Shown piece after piece: positions 26,131 through 40,500 of a DNA stretch of 64,000 nucleotides (the stretch's first letter is position 1; each line of letters starts with the position of its first letter). The notes beneath the pieces were generated by a model. It was given only the letters and a program-made list of their open reading frames with translations, searched no databases and had not been told where the DNA came from. The translations under genes and the position numbers were made by a program. Origin of the DNA: Onchocerca volvulus (taxonomy: Eukaryota > Nematoda > Chromadorea > Rhabditida > Onchocercidae); assembly GCA_000499405.2 (NCBI GenBank), contig HG738137.1, forward strand, positions 24,804,317 to 24,868,316, in the 5' to 3' direction.

Positions 26131-29100
26131 ATGTCATATCGTCATGGATTTCGCCAAGGACGAAGTGGACTGGTGGATTTAACACAAAATGAGACAATAT
26201 TACCCTTGAAAGTATGTTTTTCTTTCCTTGAATTCCATCATTTTACAGACAAAAAGTGAATTAAGATTTTAGGAATTTTACTGAAATTGCCAAGTTAATA
26301 TCTGATATTATTTACCAAAATAAGAACAGTTCTCGAATAATTCTTATTTCTATCTGTTTTCTTTGTCTAGACTGCTACTAGAAAGTATGATCCGGTTGCG
26401 AATAGGATTTAATAATTTTTATAGAAAAGTTTTTTTTTTTAGTTTTATTTCATAATTTATTTGAACTTATTCCAGTTTATTTCAAGCGATTACGAATTTA
26501 TTTTATTGTGTTCGCTTACTATTAATTGTCACATGAGATCTTATCACTTATCAATGGATTATAGATTACAGTTGGATGTGATGCATTGCCACCGCCTCCA
26601 CCACCTCCACCTCTACCACTTCCTCCGCCATTGCCATCTCTACCGTCATCATCAACATCTTCGATTTTACCTGAACCTTTGTCTTTACAATTAACTGCAA
26701 GTAATCCATTCATAACAGGTTATTTTATTTGCAATGCTTATACATGCGAATGTATATATTCTTTTCCAATTCTTTTTATATGTCCTTATTTAATTTGTTT
26801 GGACAAATACGATTATTAGCTTGAATCGCCGATTTTTGCGAGTCATTATTTGATTTTTTCTTATCAACTTCGCTAAAATTCACATAGTTGGTTTGATTAA
26901 CTGCCTCTCAAATTTCCGCAAGAAAATATCAGTCGAGATAGCGAAAGGTGATAGTATGAAAGTCTGGCAGATTATGTCAAAGACATTCAAGCGTTTTAAG
27001 AAAATATTTCCGCTGCTGATGATTAAAAAAATTTCCAACGACCTGAATCATTGATGGAATGGATAAGCGACCAGCATGTTACCAGTTCTTTCTGTATTTG
27101 AACTTTGCTATTGCATAGCATCGTTCCATTATTGTCGAATTGATGAAAATAATTTCCAATAATTTTTGCAGGTTCCTACTGGCGGGATGCTGAATCATTT
27201 TACGAGCCAATAACTACTATAATGAATGAGAGTTAGTTATTTTGCAGTATGTCTTCGAACTTTTACCTTTTTTTTTGGTGTTGAGCATCAACATTTATCT
27301 CATTTCCTTGACATCATGTGCTCGTGATTGTTAGCTGTTAAGTTTCAAGCGTTAGTTCACTTGATTTCCTTGATCTCTCTGCAGTGATAATCTCATCACT
27401 TCATGCTTCCTATTCATGTTTACATCCCTTAATTTAACTAAGTAACTGATTTTCCTTCGTAACTACTGAAACAAAGTTTTATCGGCGAACTGAAAGTAAA
27501 TTGTTCGTTTACATTTCTGTTATGTTTCAATAAATATATAAATATCCATTTGAAATGAATTTGCAGCATATTGCTTTAATTTTTCGTCAATTTGCAGTTC
27601 GGTACTGTGAACCATTATATGTCTCGAATGTGGGAATGTTCCGCAATAATGATGTAAACCAAATGACACAGTCACATTCCGGATCGAGAACTTCGTTTAA
27701 TTATATTCGTTTAATCGACTCGCCACCACCACCACCTGAGGTAATAGTGCTTCGCATTTTTTTCTGTTTCGTATTTGTAAATTATATAATTTGCTACTGA
27801 AAATCGCTTCAAAAAACCACTATAGAGAAGTTTCTTCTACATACCTTCTCGCTTGACTTATTTACTTATTATTTATTTATTTTTGTAACACTGATTGCGC
27901 TAGAGATACTGTAGTAGAGTTGTAAATGCTATTTATAATTTTTACAGAAATCTGAATTATCGTGTTTTTAGCTTGGTATGCCAATAAAACAGACTGCTAT
28001 GTCATTGCAGATTACCAATTTTAAGAAAGGTTTTGCTAATCAGATTTTTTTTTCTTTTTTTGAAAGCTTAATTTACCTGAAATATATATTATTAAAATGA
28101 AGGAAAAACAGAAGTAGTGTTGTACTTCAGTATTTGTATTTTTCGTACAATCATAATAAAGTTTTTATTTTTTGAACTGAACAATAAGGAACTGTTGAGA
28201 AAGTTTGCAATAAAAACTAGATTTCTAAATTTTGCATTACGTGACAGTTATTTATAGATAGTGATGATGTTCAACATACTGAAAAGGATATCATTCAGAA
28301 TAATCATCAGGTTAGCTGTTTTTTGTGCGAACAAAAGAGCTTTTGAGCCATAACATTTGTTATATGGCAAACTGTAAATGTAATAGACCTTTGCTTTTCA
28401 GAGCTAGTCAGGAAATAATAACATTGATGACCCATTAATGACAGACGTTATAGTAATACATATTTCTTTTGAAGCATCACTTCATGCTGCAATTATGTCG
28501 GAGAATATAAAGAACTCATTATTTTTTGTATCTTTAGCGACTAGTTGGATTTTTTATATAATTTACACTTGTGGGATTTCAGCTCCAGATAAAAGAGAGT
28601 TATAAATTTGCTAATTAGTTTTCTTCATCACTGAAGCTTAAAAATGTTGCTTGTTATGAGCATGTTGTTTAGCTGTCTTTTGCAGGTAATTCAATCAGAT
28701 ATTCTGAGTGGGCAGTGCACGAAGTTTACTGTGGGTAATTTATTTTTGCAGTTCAAATTTATGTTAATCTATTAAAACAAACGAGAGAAAGGAAGAGAAA
28801 TAGCAGAAATTTAGGATAATGATCTGATATATTTGAAATCTTTGGATTAAATTTGCTGATTGTCATAGTTAGCGAAATTCAGGACTGGAAAAAGAAGAGA
28901 CCATTTCGAATGAAAGCAACCTAACCATGCGATCGCAATTCAAGGGAAAAGTATTTAAATTACCGGAAAACTGTGGTCGCCCACAATCTTCAGAAGGGCG
29001 CACATTCCCGTTGAAAATTCGAAATGACGACATGAACTATGATAGTAGCGATTACAATGAACCTCAATATGAAAAAGTATTCAGTTCTTGAAGATCTTTT

Positions 29101-31410
29101 GGATTAACATTTCTGAAGTATTGTAACTAATATCATATATTTCTTTTCAGGATTCTCATCGCGATAGTCCAGATTCATCCTTGAAGCTTATATCTTCAAT
29201 GAAACATTCATCACCCATAGATCAGGCTCCAGCAGTTATTCGTACTGCTACCAAAATTGTACGTAAAGTTGTTCCTCCTATGCAAAAAATTCTGGTACCA
29301 AATATGGACATCACTGACACTGGAAATTCATGTATGTTTAGAAAGTTATATTTTATATGAATTCAACTTTTATATCTATGGCTTTTCTTTATAATTTTCA
29401 GTCAAATTGATCTATTTGGTTTTAGCTAGTGCATCCGGTCATCCGAATACGTTAGTTACAGCATCAAAAATAGCAAAACTAACAAAACCTGTGTCTTCTA
29501 ACGGGACAATGTCAAAAAATGGTATGTCATGGAGGAGACGACAAACAAATGAGGATTTGGAGGTTGAGGATGAAGTACCCGCAAGTTTCATTTTTTTTTT
29601 TTTTGTTAGAGAAGCACACCGTATAAAATTTTTTAAGATTATGAACTGATTTTCCTTTTTCATCTGGTTTTTATTATTAAAGTAGTTCGTGTGTGACCAT
29701 CTGTTGTCTTTATGCGCATAGTTCATGCGTTACTAATGAAAGTCTGTTTTAGCAAATTGTATCAACGCATAATGTTCCATTTAATATGCGAAAGATAAAT
29801 CGTAAGCTTCGTAGAATTAGAGGTGAGAATAAATGTTCGTAATATCATTTCAGTATTTTGGATATTTTAATTCGAAATACAAATTAATCATTTTTTCTAT
29901 TAAATAAATTTATTATTCAGTAAGTTTCATTTTTATGAACAACTAAACTTTTCAATATTAATATTTTCAACTAAAAATATGAGTTTTTGAAGATAAATTG
30001 TATACGCAGACATCTCACGAATGTTTTGAGTTTGCGGAACATGGTCATTGTGAAGCTGGTGCCTTTTGTCCATTCAATCATAATGGTGATTCTACACATA
30101 GAATGGCGAAGATCTGTAGCAAGTAGGATTTTTTCTTTCTTTGATGCCAAGTGAAACATATGTGGAAATTATTAAATTTTTTTTATTATCAAGTGCAGTA
30201 AATTTTCTAACAGGATGAAAATGAAGGATTAGATAGAATGAACCTATCTAATTCTGCACTGTATATTGATTCCAGATTAATGACGGGTTCATGTCGTGGT
30301 CGTTGTGGGCAGGCTCATTGCCTTTCCTCACATCAAATGCCAATTTGTGATTATTTTTTGCGCCGTACTTGTTCGGATGAGCATTGTCCATATTTGCATG
30401 TTAAGCATACTGTTGGTAGTAAACCATGCGAAGATTTTAATCGAGGGATTTGCAAAAAAGGCTCCAGCGTATGTTATTTAAATTTCTTATCTAGCAACCA
30501 TAGGAAGTGTACACTTTTAAAGAAAACACGTTTAATTTTTTTTTTTTTTTCAAATTTTACAAGCATTCAAAGATATTGGGAAGCTTTCTTTGAATTGTAG
30601 TTCTGTTTGGCGATGACGTAAACTTCGTATTGAGGATGCAATTTAGTGTGTTAATTCCGTCGGTTGAATTCACATGCATTCTTTGAAAGATGTCTAATCT
30701 TCTTTCTGAGCCATAATGTTAATCAAGAAATAAATAAGATAAGGAAGTGAAAGATAAGAGTTAGTAAGGAAAAAAGAGATGAATGAATGTATTGACATTC
30801 ATTCCTGGAAATTTCGATGTTTTTTTTAATGTCATTCATTAAATACATGATGTTTAAAAGTTATGATTTTCCATAGTTGTCACTTTTATTCTTATTTCCC
30901 TAATAATTATGCAGTTGGCTTCAAAATTCATATTTCTAAATTAAATTTCAGTGCTCGTCCCCTCATCGTTACTACTATTCGGTAATTAAAAAGAAATGTG
31001 ATAGACTTGAAATGTCTAGCGTATCCCAAGTACTTTCACGTCATGGCGAAACAAATAAGAGGTTCCTCATATTTATTTTTCCGCATATTTTAAGGTGGAT
31101 ATAGGAGAAACTTTGAAATTTTAATCGAATTTGATAAAAAGTTGAACTGAATAGAGTTCATTAAAGTAACAAGCTTTCTCAGTAAACAAGCATCAGTTTC
31201 AGATCTTTTTTTATATAGTTACTAACTCAAGATATTTCTAGCTATCTCGTCTTTCCATAAATTTAACTAAGGTTCTTCCTTCATTTGAAAGTGGCTTAAA
31301 CTGAAATAGAAGACAGTTTTTGTCTTGAATAATAAATGAAAAAATATAGCGAAGAAAGCGATGAAGAATGCGATATAGATGAAAAGAGTACATTGCAGTG
31401 GATATTATGA
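26131..31410 (+). CDS. ZC3H3: CCCH zinc-finger protein, ZC3H3-like
   Basis: Eleven exons: 26131-26211, 27567-27740, 28686-28734, 28883-29076, 29151-29331, 29402-29574, 29753-29822, 29993-30122, 30276-30468, 30952-31061 and 31350-31410. All phases agree and give 471 residues. ZC3H3 is a nuclear protein linking polyadenylation to mRNA export. The N-terminal two thirds is low-homology, with a short Pro run (DSPPPPPE), basic Ser-rich parts and NMRKINRKLRRIR. Four fingers follow: CFEFAEHGHCEAGAFCPFNH, then CSKLMTGSC...CLSSH, then CDYFLRRTCSDEHCPYLH, then CEDFNRGICKKGSSCSSPH. Order and spacing match fingers 2-5 of human ZC3H3. The acidic tail is EESDEECDIDEKST. The acceptor before exon 8 (TTTTTGAAG) is unusual but is the only one that keeps frame. 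The exon 2 acceptor has a competing site at 27598. The start follows GATACAG by 7 bases. Family confidence is high for the finger region and lower for the N-terminus. Confidence 0.8.
26572..26718 (+). other. Possible Pro-rich alternative exon in ZC3H3-like intron 1
   Basis: An open segment between TTACAG and CAG followed by GTTATT encodes a proline run (PPPPPPPLPLPPPLPSLPSS) followed by an ordinary-looking LSLQLTASNPF. It starts and ends in phase 1 and would splice in frame into the secondary acceptor at 27598. It does not fit exon 1, which ends in phase 0, and the acceptor lacks a pyrimidine tract. An upstream in-frame stop excludes extension. It is a candidate for an alternative first part of the gene, or chance low complexity. 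Confidence 0.25.
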
Positions 31411-34400
31411 AGTAAGTTTTTTCGTTTATTTTTTATCTCCGCATATTTTTTCCCATAATTTGGAAATTACATTATTCATAATTCTGATGAATACAACTGA
31501 ATTTGATTTTGTCTTCAGCGAATTGATGGTATTATAAATTATCTAACCGTATTTGCTAAGAAAAAATTTAACAGCAGATAAATTTGCTTAATCAAGTAGT
31601 CCAAGCTTTTTTAATTGGTAATCACGGATTTACATTTTTCGAAATATCCGTGTTATAAAATTTCTTGTTCTACAAATAGAATTTCAGGAAAGAATTAGAA
31701 CTTCTTCCATTCATTCGGTAAATTTCAGTTTATAAATATTTTTAGTGGTATGTCAATTTTTTTTCTAGCTTCAATGTAAGCTGTTCAAGCAAAGATTCAA
31801 GATATTTCGGATTGTTATATTCAAATCTGTGTTATAAACTTTATAAGCAGTTAATTTGCAGTTTATTATTAATTACTACTTGTTAGAAAATAACTTTTTT
31901 ATTTTCTTATCGTCGGTTTATTTTTCTACATGTTGTAACGTCGTCCAAAGTAGTGAAATTTCTTTTAATTTTTTAAATTTTGCTTTGGATGAGAAGAATT
32001 TTTAATTTAAAATTTTTTCTTTTCTTTTTTTTAAGCAGCGAAACCACGCTTAATGTAATGAAATTTATATTAGCCAGTTAAACTAGATTGTTTATTATGA
32101 ATAATGAGTTTTTTAATAAATGACAGTTATTTTTTGATAATAGCTGCTTTGTTGTAAAAGAGAAATCTCATCCTGGTAAGTTTGATATAGCTGTGGTCGT
32201 TATGTTAGTTTTTCAGTAGCACAGAGAGGAATGCTCTGAGAATGAGAGATATTGATGATAAAATAATTAAGTTGTAAAGCTGGAATTTTTTTGTGCCAAA
32301 GTATTCATTACACTCCTTACAATCCAGACCTTCATCTGGAAACGAGGTGAACATTGATTCTTGATGCGTTATCTCTAAAATTTATGACTGTTAATTCAGA
32401 ATTAATTGATAGAACAATATCTTTGCTTTGTTTTTATTGTTTCAGGGTTTTTCGGAAGGCATAATTAATTTTCGATGAATTATTATCCATGTGGCATGAG
32501 CAAATCAACATAACATCGTAGTTCGGTAAGCTTATGTGATTATGTTTCTGGTTGATGGTGCTTATAGAGGTCGATATACATACATATATATAATATATAT
32601 ATATATATATGTTTTCAACATTCAAGAAGCTTTCTCTCCTTATTCTTTCATTATTATTACCACATGGTAATGTGAAAAGATAATAAAAAATGTGATCATT
32701 TTGAAAATGTTTATTATCAGTGAAAATAGAAACTTATAAAAACTTGTCCTTTTTTGTTTCATACATAATTAATTCACACACAGTTTTCATTCCTTTTCTT
32801 TTATTCTTTTTCTTTGCAATATTGCTACGGACAAGCAGAATGAAAGAATATCTCCATGAATTACGCATCAAGATATTTGTATGATTTAAAAATTCGTTAA
32901 ATCGGTTGATGAGAATAAAAGGCAAGTAAGGCAGGTATATCCAGCGCATATGTTAAAATCATATTCTATGATAAATTTCTTCAAGCCATTCATTATCAAT
33001 TCAAAAATAGGCTGTTAAAAGGCGAAATATAAAAGTACTATTAGATTGTCAATATTATTTATAACTCGGTTCTTTAATAATTTTACAAAATAATTTATCA
33101 GAGTCATTTTTCATCATGCTTCTGGAAGATGGTTTTACATATAGATTTGTCTGTTAATACTTGAGATATTAGAAAATATCAAACAAATAAGCATTTAGTT
33201 TGTGATTGGTTACATCATGAAAAAATCTTGATGCTGGAAGATTTTTTTTTTTTGGAAACTGCCAGATGCTAGTCGCTGGAACACATGCAACAAGAGCGAC
33301 AGTTGTTAGAAATTTATTTCTGGAATATTGTTTTTGTTGAAAAATTATAAAACGAATGCTACTGCAATTTGCGAAGGAAAAATCTTTTTGAATTGGAACA
33401 TTTCACTATCGTTTATCTTGCTGATTGTTGACTAAACATTTCGTTTTCGATCAAAAAAGATGCAAAGATATCTCTCAAAGAGTTCTGAAATATTTCGAAA
33501 GATTTCTCGAAGGTATTGCAAAAAATAATTATGGGCCAAATTGATTGAAAGTGATTTTATCACTTAGTAAATTGCAGTTTCTGAAACTCGACTTAGTACC
33601 ATACGGGTGATGTTTAATCGTCTCATACCTCTGATAAATACGTGTGAATAAGGATTTAAAATTTTTAATGATGAGAAATTTGAAAGCAACGGCAAAAAAA
33701 AGAAAAAAAAATTTAAAAGCTTATAAATTTCTACGATTAAAATAAGATAGATGGCAATAAAATTGATCGACAGAGATCATTAAAATGTTTTAGAAAAATA
33801 GTAATGACTAACTTTAGCGACTTCGACATACACTGATGATTCTTTTTTTTTTTTTTATCAAATGATAAAGGTATCTTTTGAGGTAATCAGCGTAATTAAA
33901 ACTAATTTCAAAAGCAACGACGTCTCGATAGTTGCTAAAATCGCCCATCTTCAAAGAAAACTTAATGGATAAACATTAGATGGTAGATAAAATGGCGAAA
34001 CTTCAAGTAAAATTTATATTTTTTTCAACATTTTGAATATTATGCCTTAGAATGCAAACGAATATTTGTATGAATGAAATCTGAAGTTCCGCTAGCATTC
34101 CGACCTTATATTACTAAAAGTTCGAAGTAATAATTACGAAAAAGAATGACTAAAGCCAAAAAATTGATGAAAAAAATATTTGAAAAATAAAATTGACTTG
34201 AAAATTTTCGTTAAAGTCAAAAAATGGATTTTTACTGATAGTGAATTTTTGCTGATAATTGAATTTTTACTTATAACTTATTAATTGTTAGTTTTAAGAG
34301 GAGAAATCAAATATTGGAAATATGAAGTTTTCCCGTTACTGATTAAAATTTCTCAACTTCTGAACAGTCATGACTAATAATTTATCGGATGTATCTAAGA

Positions 34401-34588
34401 AATAAAAAAACCGGAAAAAAAGAAAGAAAATTGACTGCAAGAGCAGTCAAAGGCGGAGTTTTCAAGTGAAAAATGGCTTTCCTCTTCTAAAGATTACTTA
34501 TGACTGCGAACTGACCAAAGATATTAGCTGAATTTGCAAGATAGTGTCGAACGAGTCGGACGTGTGAACGCTCAGAAGTTACGTAAAA
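31411..34588. other. Spacer between ZC3H3-like and thrombospondin-repeat genes
   Basis: About 3.2 kb, AT-rich, with no supported open frame. A (TA)n tract lies at about 32579-32611 and several poly-T runs are present (for example 33243-33254 and 33843-33857). The left end should hold the 3' untranslated region of the ZC3H3-like gene. The right end should hold the promoter of the thrombospondin-repeat gene. Short frames at 32434-32625 and 32734-32949 look like chance. Confidence 0.45.
32579..32611. repeat. TA dinucleotide microsatellite
   Basis: An imperfect run of TA repeats with short CATA interruptions at its left end. It is a simple repeat in non-coding DNA with no visible function. Confidence 0.85.
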
Positions 34589-37500
34589 ATGGCGAAACGA
34601 GAAGGCATGATGACGTGGATTCTGATGGCATCCGTCATTTGTTTTTCTCGCTTTCGTTCATTCGCAAATGGTTTGTTTTATTAATTATCAATCTATTTTT
34701 AATTATTTTTTTTCCGCAACTCTTTCCTTTTGTTTTTGTTATTTTTATTAATATTATCGTTATTTTTTGAATATCTTTGTCAGCAACAAAAGTACGGAAA
34801 TTATTATTATTAAGTATTACTATTATAATTAACAGCTGAAAATTATTGTCATTGTTATTATTATCATTATCATTCATTATAAACGCATACCGTATACTTT
34901 ATTTAACAAAAAATATCGTACACTTAATAAAATTCAGTGCAAATAATTGAAGATGACAATATTTGATCAAATTTTTTTGTTTTATAATATCTGGTGAGTT
35001 TAGTTATAACAATTATTCTAGAATATTATGAAATTATAAAAGAATATAAAAACAGATACTTTATCTTTTTATCAGGAAGACAGAATAAGTCAGAAGATTT
35101 CATTCTTATCCGGAAAATTAGATGTTATTGGATAAAAATCATCCGGAATATCATAGATATAAAATTTCAAAATTTTGACTCATTAACAGAATTATCCATA
35201 TAACAAATAATTATTTGAGATAAATAGAATGAAATTGGTTAATTTTTTTTCCAGTAAATTATAAATGCAAGAAGATTTTCGGTAATTTTAGATGATAAAA
35301 TGATAAAGTGATAATGACTCAGGTTGATATAGCATATTACTTAGATTTCTTCGGTTAATTAAACAGTAGATAAGATGAGAAGCGTACGTAGCAGGGTAAA
35401 AAAAAAAAAAGTAAAATTGGAAGAAAATTAAGTAATAATTCAAGGAAAGAAACATTCTAAAAAATTCCCGGAAATTTGAAATTTTAACAAGTAGAAATGG
35501 CTACTTTTAAATACTGCTGTCCCGATTCGTTGTTACAAAAAATTAGAAATAATTGATTATTGAATATTCATGAAAAAACAAAATCAAACGTTTGATGTAA
35601 AATTAAGAGAACAAATTATTAGAAATATTGATGCACAGATTTTTCCGGAAATTATTCGATTAAGAGATTAATTTTTTATTTTTTATTTATTTTCAAGCTT
35701 AGGCTACACTTTTAAAAAATTCAAACTACAATTTGTCCAAATGAGGCCAATTATTGATTGATTTCGTAATATTAATTAAAAGTCCCAATTAATATTATGA
35801 TATGAATTAATATATAGGATAAGAGAGTTGTGAATAATAAGAAAAAATTACATAACTTTTACGAAAAGTCTTGAAACTTGGTTGACTTCTAGTGATTTCA
35901 AAATTAGTAAGCTATTCGTAAATTGACTAAAAATTTTTAAAAAAAATAGTTGAAAAATATTTCAATAATTAAGAACAGAAAAGGCATTCATTTAGGCCAC
36001 ATTTTGAAAGGTAAATTCTCTCAGAAATTGTTCAAATCTATTAAAAAATTGTATCTAAATTTATCCCGATGTTTCTAAGATAAGATATTTTCCGGGAAAT
36101 ATGAATTTCTTGTTAAATTTCGATATAATTTATTCATTACTTTATTATGATAAAGTATTCAAGTAGACTCTATGAATGCATATTGAAAACAACATGAATT
36201 GATTTGAACTGCTCAGTAATAATATTAGCTTTCAAAAAGAAAAAAAGACAAAAATCGGAATCGATTTTTGGTATATGAAAGTTTGACATAAAAAATTTTG
36301 ATATAAAAATTGAGAAAGTCGAATTGCAATAAATCGAAATTCAAAAAATGTAACCTAAAATTGCAATCTAAAATTATTTATAAAATGCAACCTAAAATTA
36401 TTTATAGAAATTACTAACAGATAATGTAAAGTTATCATTCTTTCTATTCTCCAGAACTGATAGCTGATTAAGTTTCCCAAAAAAATTTTTACAAAATTCG
36501 TTTCTCCTTTTTTTTTTGAGATCAACTTCAAATTATAAAGTAATTATTAAATTAAATTTACATATTATGAAGATTAATTATTCAATTTTGAAATTTTTTC
36601 ACTTCATCGTATTTTTTTCATCAATTCATTCAAAACAAAAAATCAAATATATCCCTAAATTTTTAAAATTTTGCTTTTCTGTCTTAATCTAAAATAATAA
36701 TTCAACTGCTTTGTTTATTAACAAAAATTTTGAAAATGAAATAAAATTTAGTAAAATATTTGTAATTCACAGTACATAACTGAAAATGTAATACCACAAA
36801 TTTTTCATTTTTTTTTTTTATTTTTTCAAACAAACAGCTGACAAATTAACGATATATCATTTAAAAATAAAGGAAGAATTCATTTTCATGCTTTACTTAT
36901 GTAACAAAAGTTAGTTAGAAATGTTTTTCGATCATTTCTTTTTCGCAAAAAAAAAAGAATTGTTTTTACTTCTCCAAGGGAAAATATTCTGAATTATCAG
37001 CAAGTAAGTTACGGTAAGTACGCAGAATATGGTAAATGCATTTAAAAAAAAATATCATATTGATTCATGCAAATAATAGTAATTTTTCATTTTGCAACAT
37101 TTTAAAATAATATTAGTGAGATTCTTTTGAAAATACAATTGTTGAGAAATTTCATTAATTTATTAAAATTTTTATAATGGAATTTTAAAATTGAAAAAAA
37201 ACAAAAGAATTGTAAATTTTTTTATAGGATTAGCAAGGAATTATTCAATGAACGATGGTAGTATGACTTCATTGGAGATATCTGATACGATAAATGTCAC
37301 CAATGAAATGCTTGTGGACAGTGTGACAGAAGTAAATTGATTTAACATCTAATTAAAAAATTTATTAATTAATAATAATTTATGCTTGATATCAACTCGT
37401 AATATGTATAAGTGAAAGATTTTCTTATACATTTTGCAGCTAAAAAGAGGCTTTTACTAGTATAAAAATATGTGAAACAATTAACTTTACATAAAGAATT

Positions 37501-40500
37501 TTAAAACTTTATAAAAATTTTTTTAATACATTTAAATTTTTACATGCATGAAACAATTTTATTTTTTTTATGGATATAAAATTAATTGAAATAAAATTAT
37601 TTTTCAAGTACCAATTTTTTCTTTTTTTTTTCTTTTTGTTTCTTATAAAATATTTTGTCAATTTACTTACTTATGCATATGGAATAACTCTTTGGAAAAT
37701 TATTCTTATTTTCCAAATTTTTTAAGCATAAATTCTCGGAAGTTTTTTGAACTATTTGAAAGTAGCATTTTTTTTTTTTTGCTTTATTTAAGGCATAAAA
37801 TGATTTATTATTATAAGGATAGTTATAATCAATGGTGCAATATGCGAATGATTTGTATATCTGTAAAATTTAACTTTTAATTTAACAATTTTTCTAAATC
37901 TGTATTTCTATACAGATTTCTAATGCCCTAATAATGCACTATCAAATAAAAGAATAGTTGATTTATTTGTTTATTTACTTTTTGTCTTATTTACTTCTAC
38001 CTAATATTTCACTTCATTATTATGCAAATTATTCTAGATTGAGTCACTTTGTCTTCGAATGCACAATAATACAGCATTTATGGGTGTTCAGCCATTTATA
38101 CGACTTTTACTTTATTCGGCTAGTGAATGTCGCCGAAATTGTATTGATTTATATCCCCAATGTGTTGCAGGTTTATATAAATTATCAAAATTTGGAAGAA
38201 TTTATTTCACGTAGAATTTCATTCTAACATCGAAATGATCAGTTGCTGATATTAGTAATAAGAGTTGTGCTATAATAATTTTCCTTATTTAAATTAAAGT
38301 TTTAATTGAAAAGAAAATTATTTAATAAATTAGATGGCATTAGTACTTAGCTAAAAATTCATTGGATAAATGTCATAATGATGAATATTTCATTCTAATG
38401 TTGTAAAAATTCTAAATGATGGTGACAAATTCTTTACTTAATTAATTTTAACTGCAAAAAGAAAAGAATTTTAATTATGAAAAATCTACAATAAATATAA
38501 ACTTAAACAATAAATTTTTTGCTTCTTCGAATGAATAATTTACGGTAACTTATTTTTCAATTTTACTTCTCTTGCGAACAATTTTAAATTGTAATTATAT
38601 ATTGCGAAATTTTACGAATTATAATTAAATAAAAGATTATAAAATAATATCAGTTTACAATTACTTTTTGGATGCATAGTACTTTTTATAACGTCTTTAT
38701 CATATTATAATTTATAATTGAATTAAAATAAACCAATTTTTAGTGATGTTTTACTATTTGCACGAACGAGAAAAGAATCACATTTGTTATCTGTTCGACA
38801 AAAATAGCATTGATGAAAATGTAAGCATATTTACTTCTGCATATTGATGAAATAATAGGTAAATAATGATTAATTAGTTGCTGAATGCATCGGTATGATT
38901 TTACTTCAAAGAAAAATAATAAAAAAGAATTTAAAAAAAATTTATTGCTAGTCAATTTTCGGAATTTTACATATTAATATAATTCTTAAGATTCTTTACT
39001 AAATACATTTCGACCAGATGCATTAATACGTTTCAGACTTGCAATAAATGTTTGATGGATTCTGAATCAAATTAAATTGAAACTATCAGAAGCAAAAATC
39101 TCACTGCAGATACCGAACCTTTCACTTGAAATTCATTATTCAGATTTTGAGAATCCATTCGTTTTCAGGTAGCTTTGGTACCGGAAAGACCGATGAAAAA
39201 ATTGGACAGGATACGATCGCTGGAAATCGTAGCCGACTGCCATCAATTCGATCCTTTTCCACCGCTCTTCACTGATTTCACGGCCTCTACAGATGGAGTA
39301 TCAAAGAAAAAACGCGGTAACCGGTTAAATCAATTTATTAGCATGGGATTATTTAGTAAATGATTGTATGATTTATTAAAAACACGTCGATATGATAATA
39401 TCTTACTTGTTATGTAGAATCATAAAGGCTGTGCGATTATTTAATATCTCTTATTTAGAAATTCAAATATTTCAGGTTTTAAAAGACATGTGCTCTGAAT
39501 CATCATGTATTTCTAATACAATTTCATGGGTTTTTGATATATTTCTTATTTAGATGTTGGCTATCATAGACCAGTTGAAGTTACCGGTCCTTGGTCAGGA
39601 TGGTCGGATTGTTCGGCACGATCAAGTAAGCATCATTTATCATTTGCATTTACATAAATAAAAATATAAATGCACTTTACTCTAAACCTTAAATCTCCGA
39701 AAATTCTTCACCGATTGCTATGAAAATTTGAAACATTGCATTCGAATAGACGGATGTTTTTAAATAAGTATATTTATGTGAATATCAAACCTTTGACAGA
39801 TAAAAATAAATGAGTAGACTCAATTTACTGATCATGTCTACTTTCTGTAATGAAATGGGCGCAGCCTCGAATACGCAATGCTCGGTACTTCATGTAAAAG
39901 GAAGTACGACTGAATTGCACATCGTTCGAATGAGTGATGGCTTCACCAGTTAAGACGAGACTATTATTGCGATATCGATGCGATATTGCGGGTAGAGACT
40001 GCTAGCATGTGGTAGAACGATGGAAGGAACCGGGTTTATTGCAAGATTAATAAGGGCTAAGAGTGCATGCATCACTGTAGTGCTTTTTCGTTTAATTCTT
40101 GCTTTGTAAGGAATGTAGTAGCGTCGCAGAAATGTTTACGTATCTTCATGACAGTGTATAATAACTAAATAATGCAAACTGTCAAGAATTCGAGGTTGGA
40201 GAAATCTTTATCTTGAAGCGCCAGGAGGAATTGATAAAACGTTCCTAATTAAATTGATTCTGTCAGCAATTCCGTCCCACAATGATTTATCCTTAGCTCT
40301 TGCTTCGTCCGGGTGGGCAGCTAAATTTCTACCAAGTGGAAGAACTGCTCATTCCGTTTTGAAATTACCATTGAGCATCCAATTGATTGGAACTTCCACA
40401 TGCAACATTTCCGAATCGGACATGGGAAAAGTGTTGCAAAATGCAAACTTATTGTTTGGGATGAACGTACAATTGCGCGCAAAAAATCGCTCGAGGCTCT

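Noticed and set aside
26522..26713. Minus-strand Gly-rich frame (GGGSGRGGGGGGGGN)
   Set aside because: It is the reverse complement of the CCACC-rich segment that encodes the proline run on plus. No supporting exon chain exists on minus, though it cannot be fully excluded.
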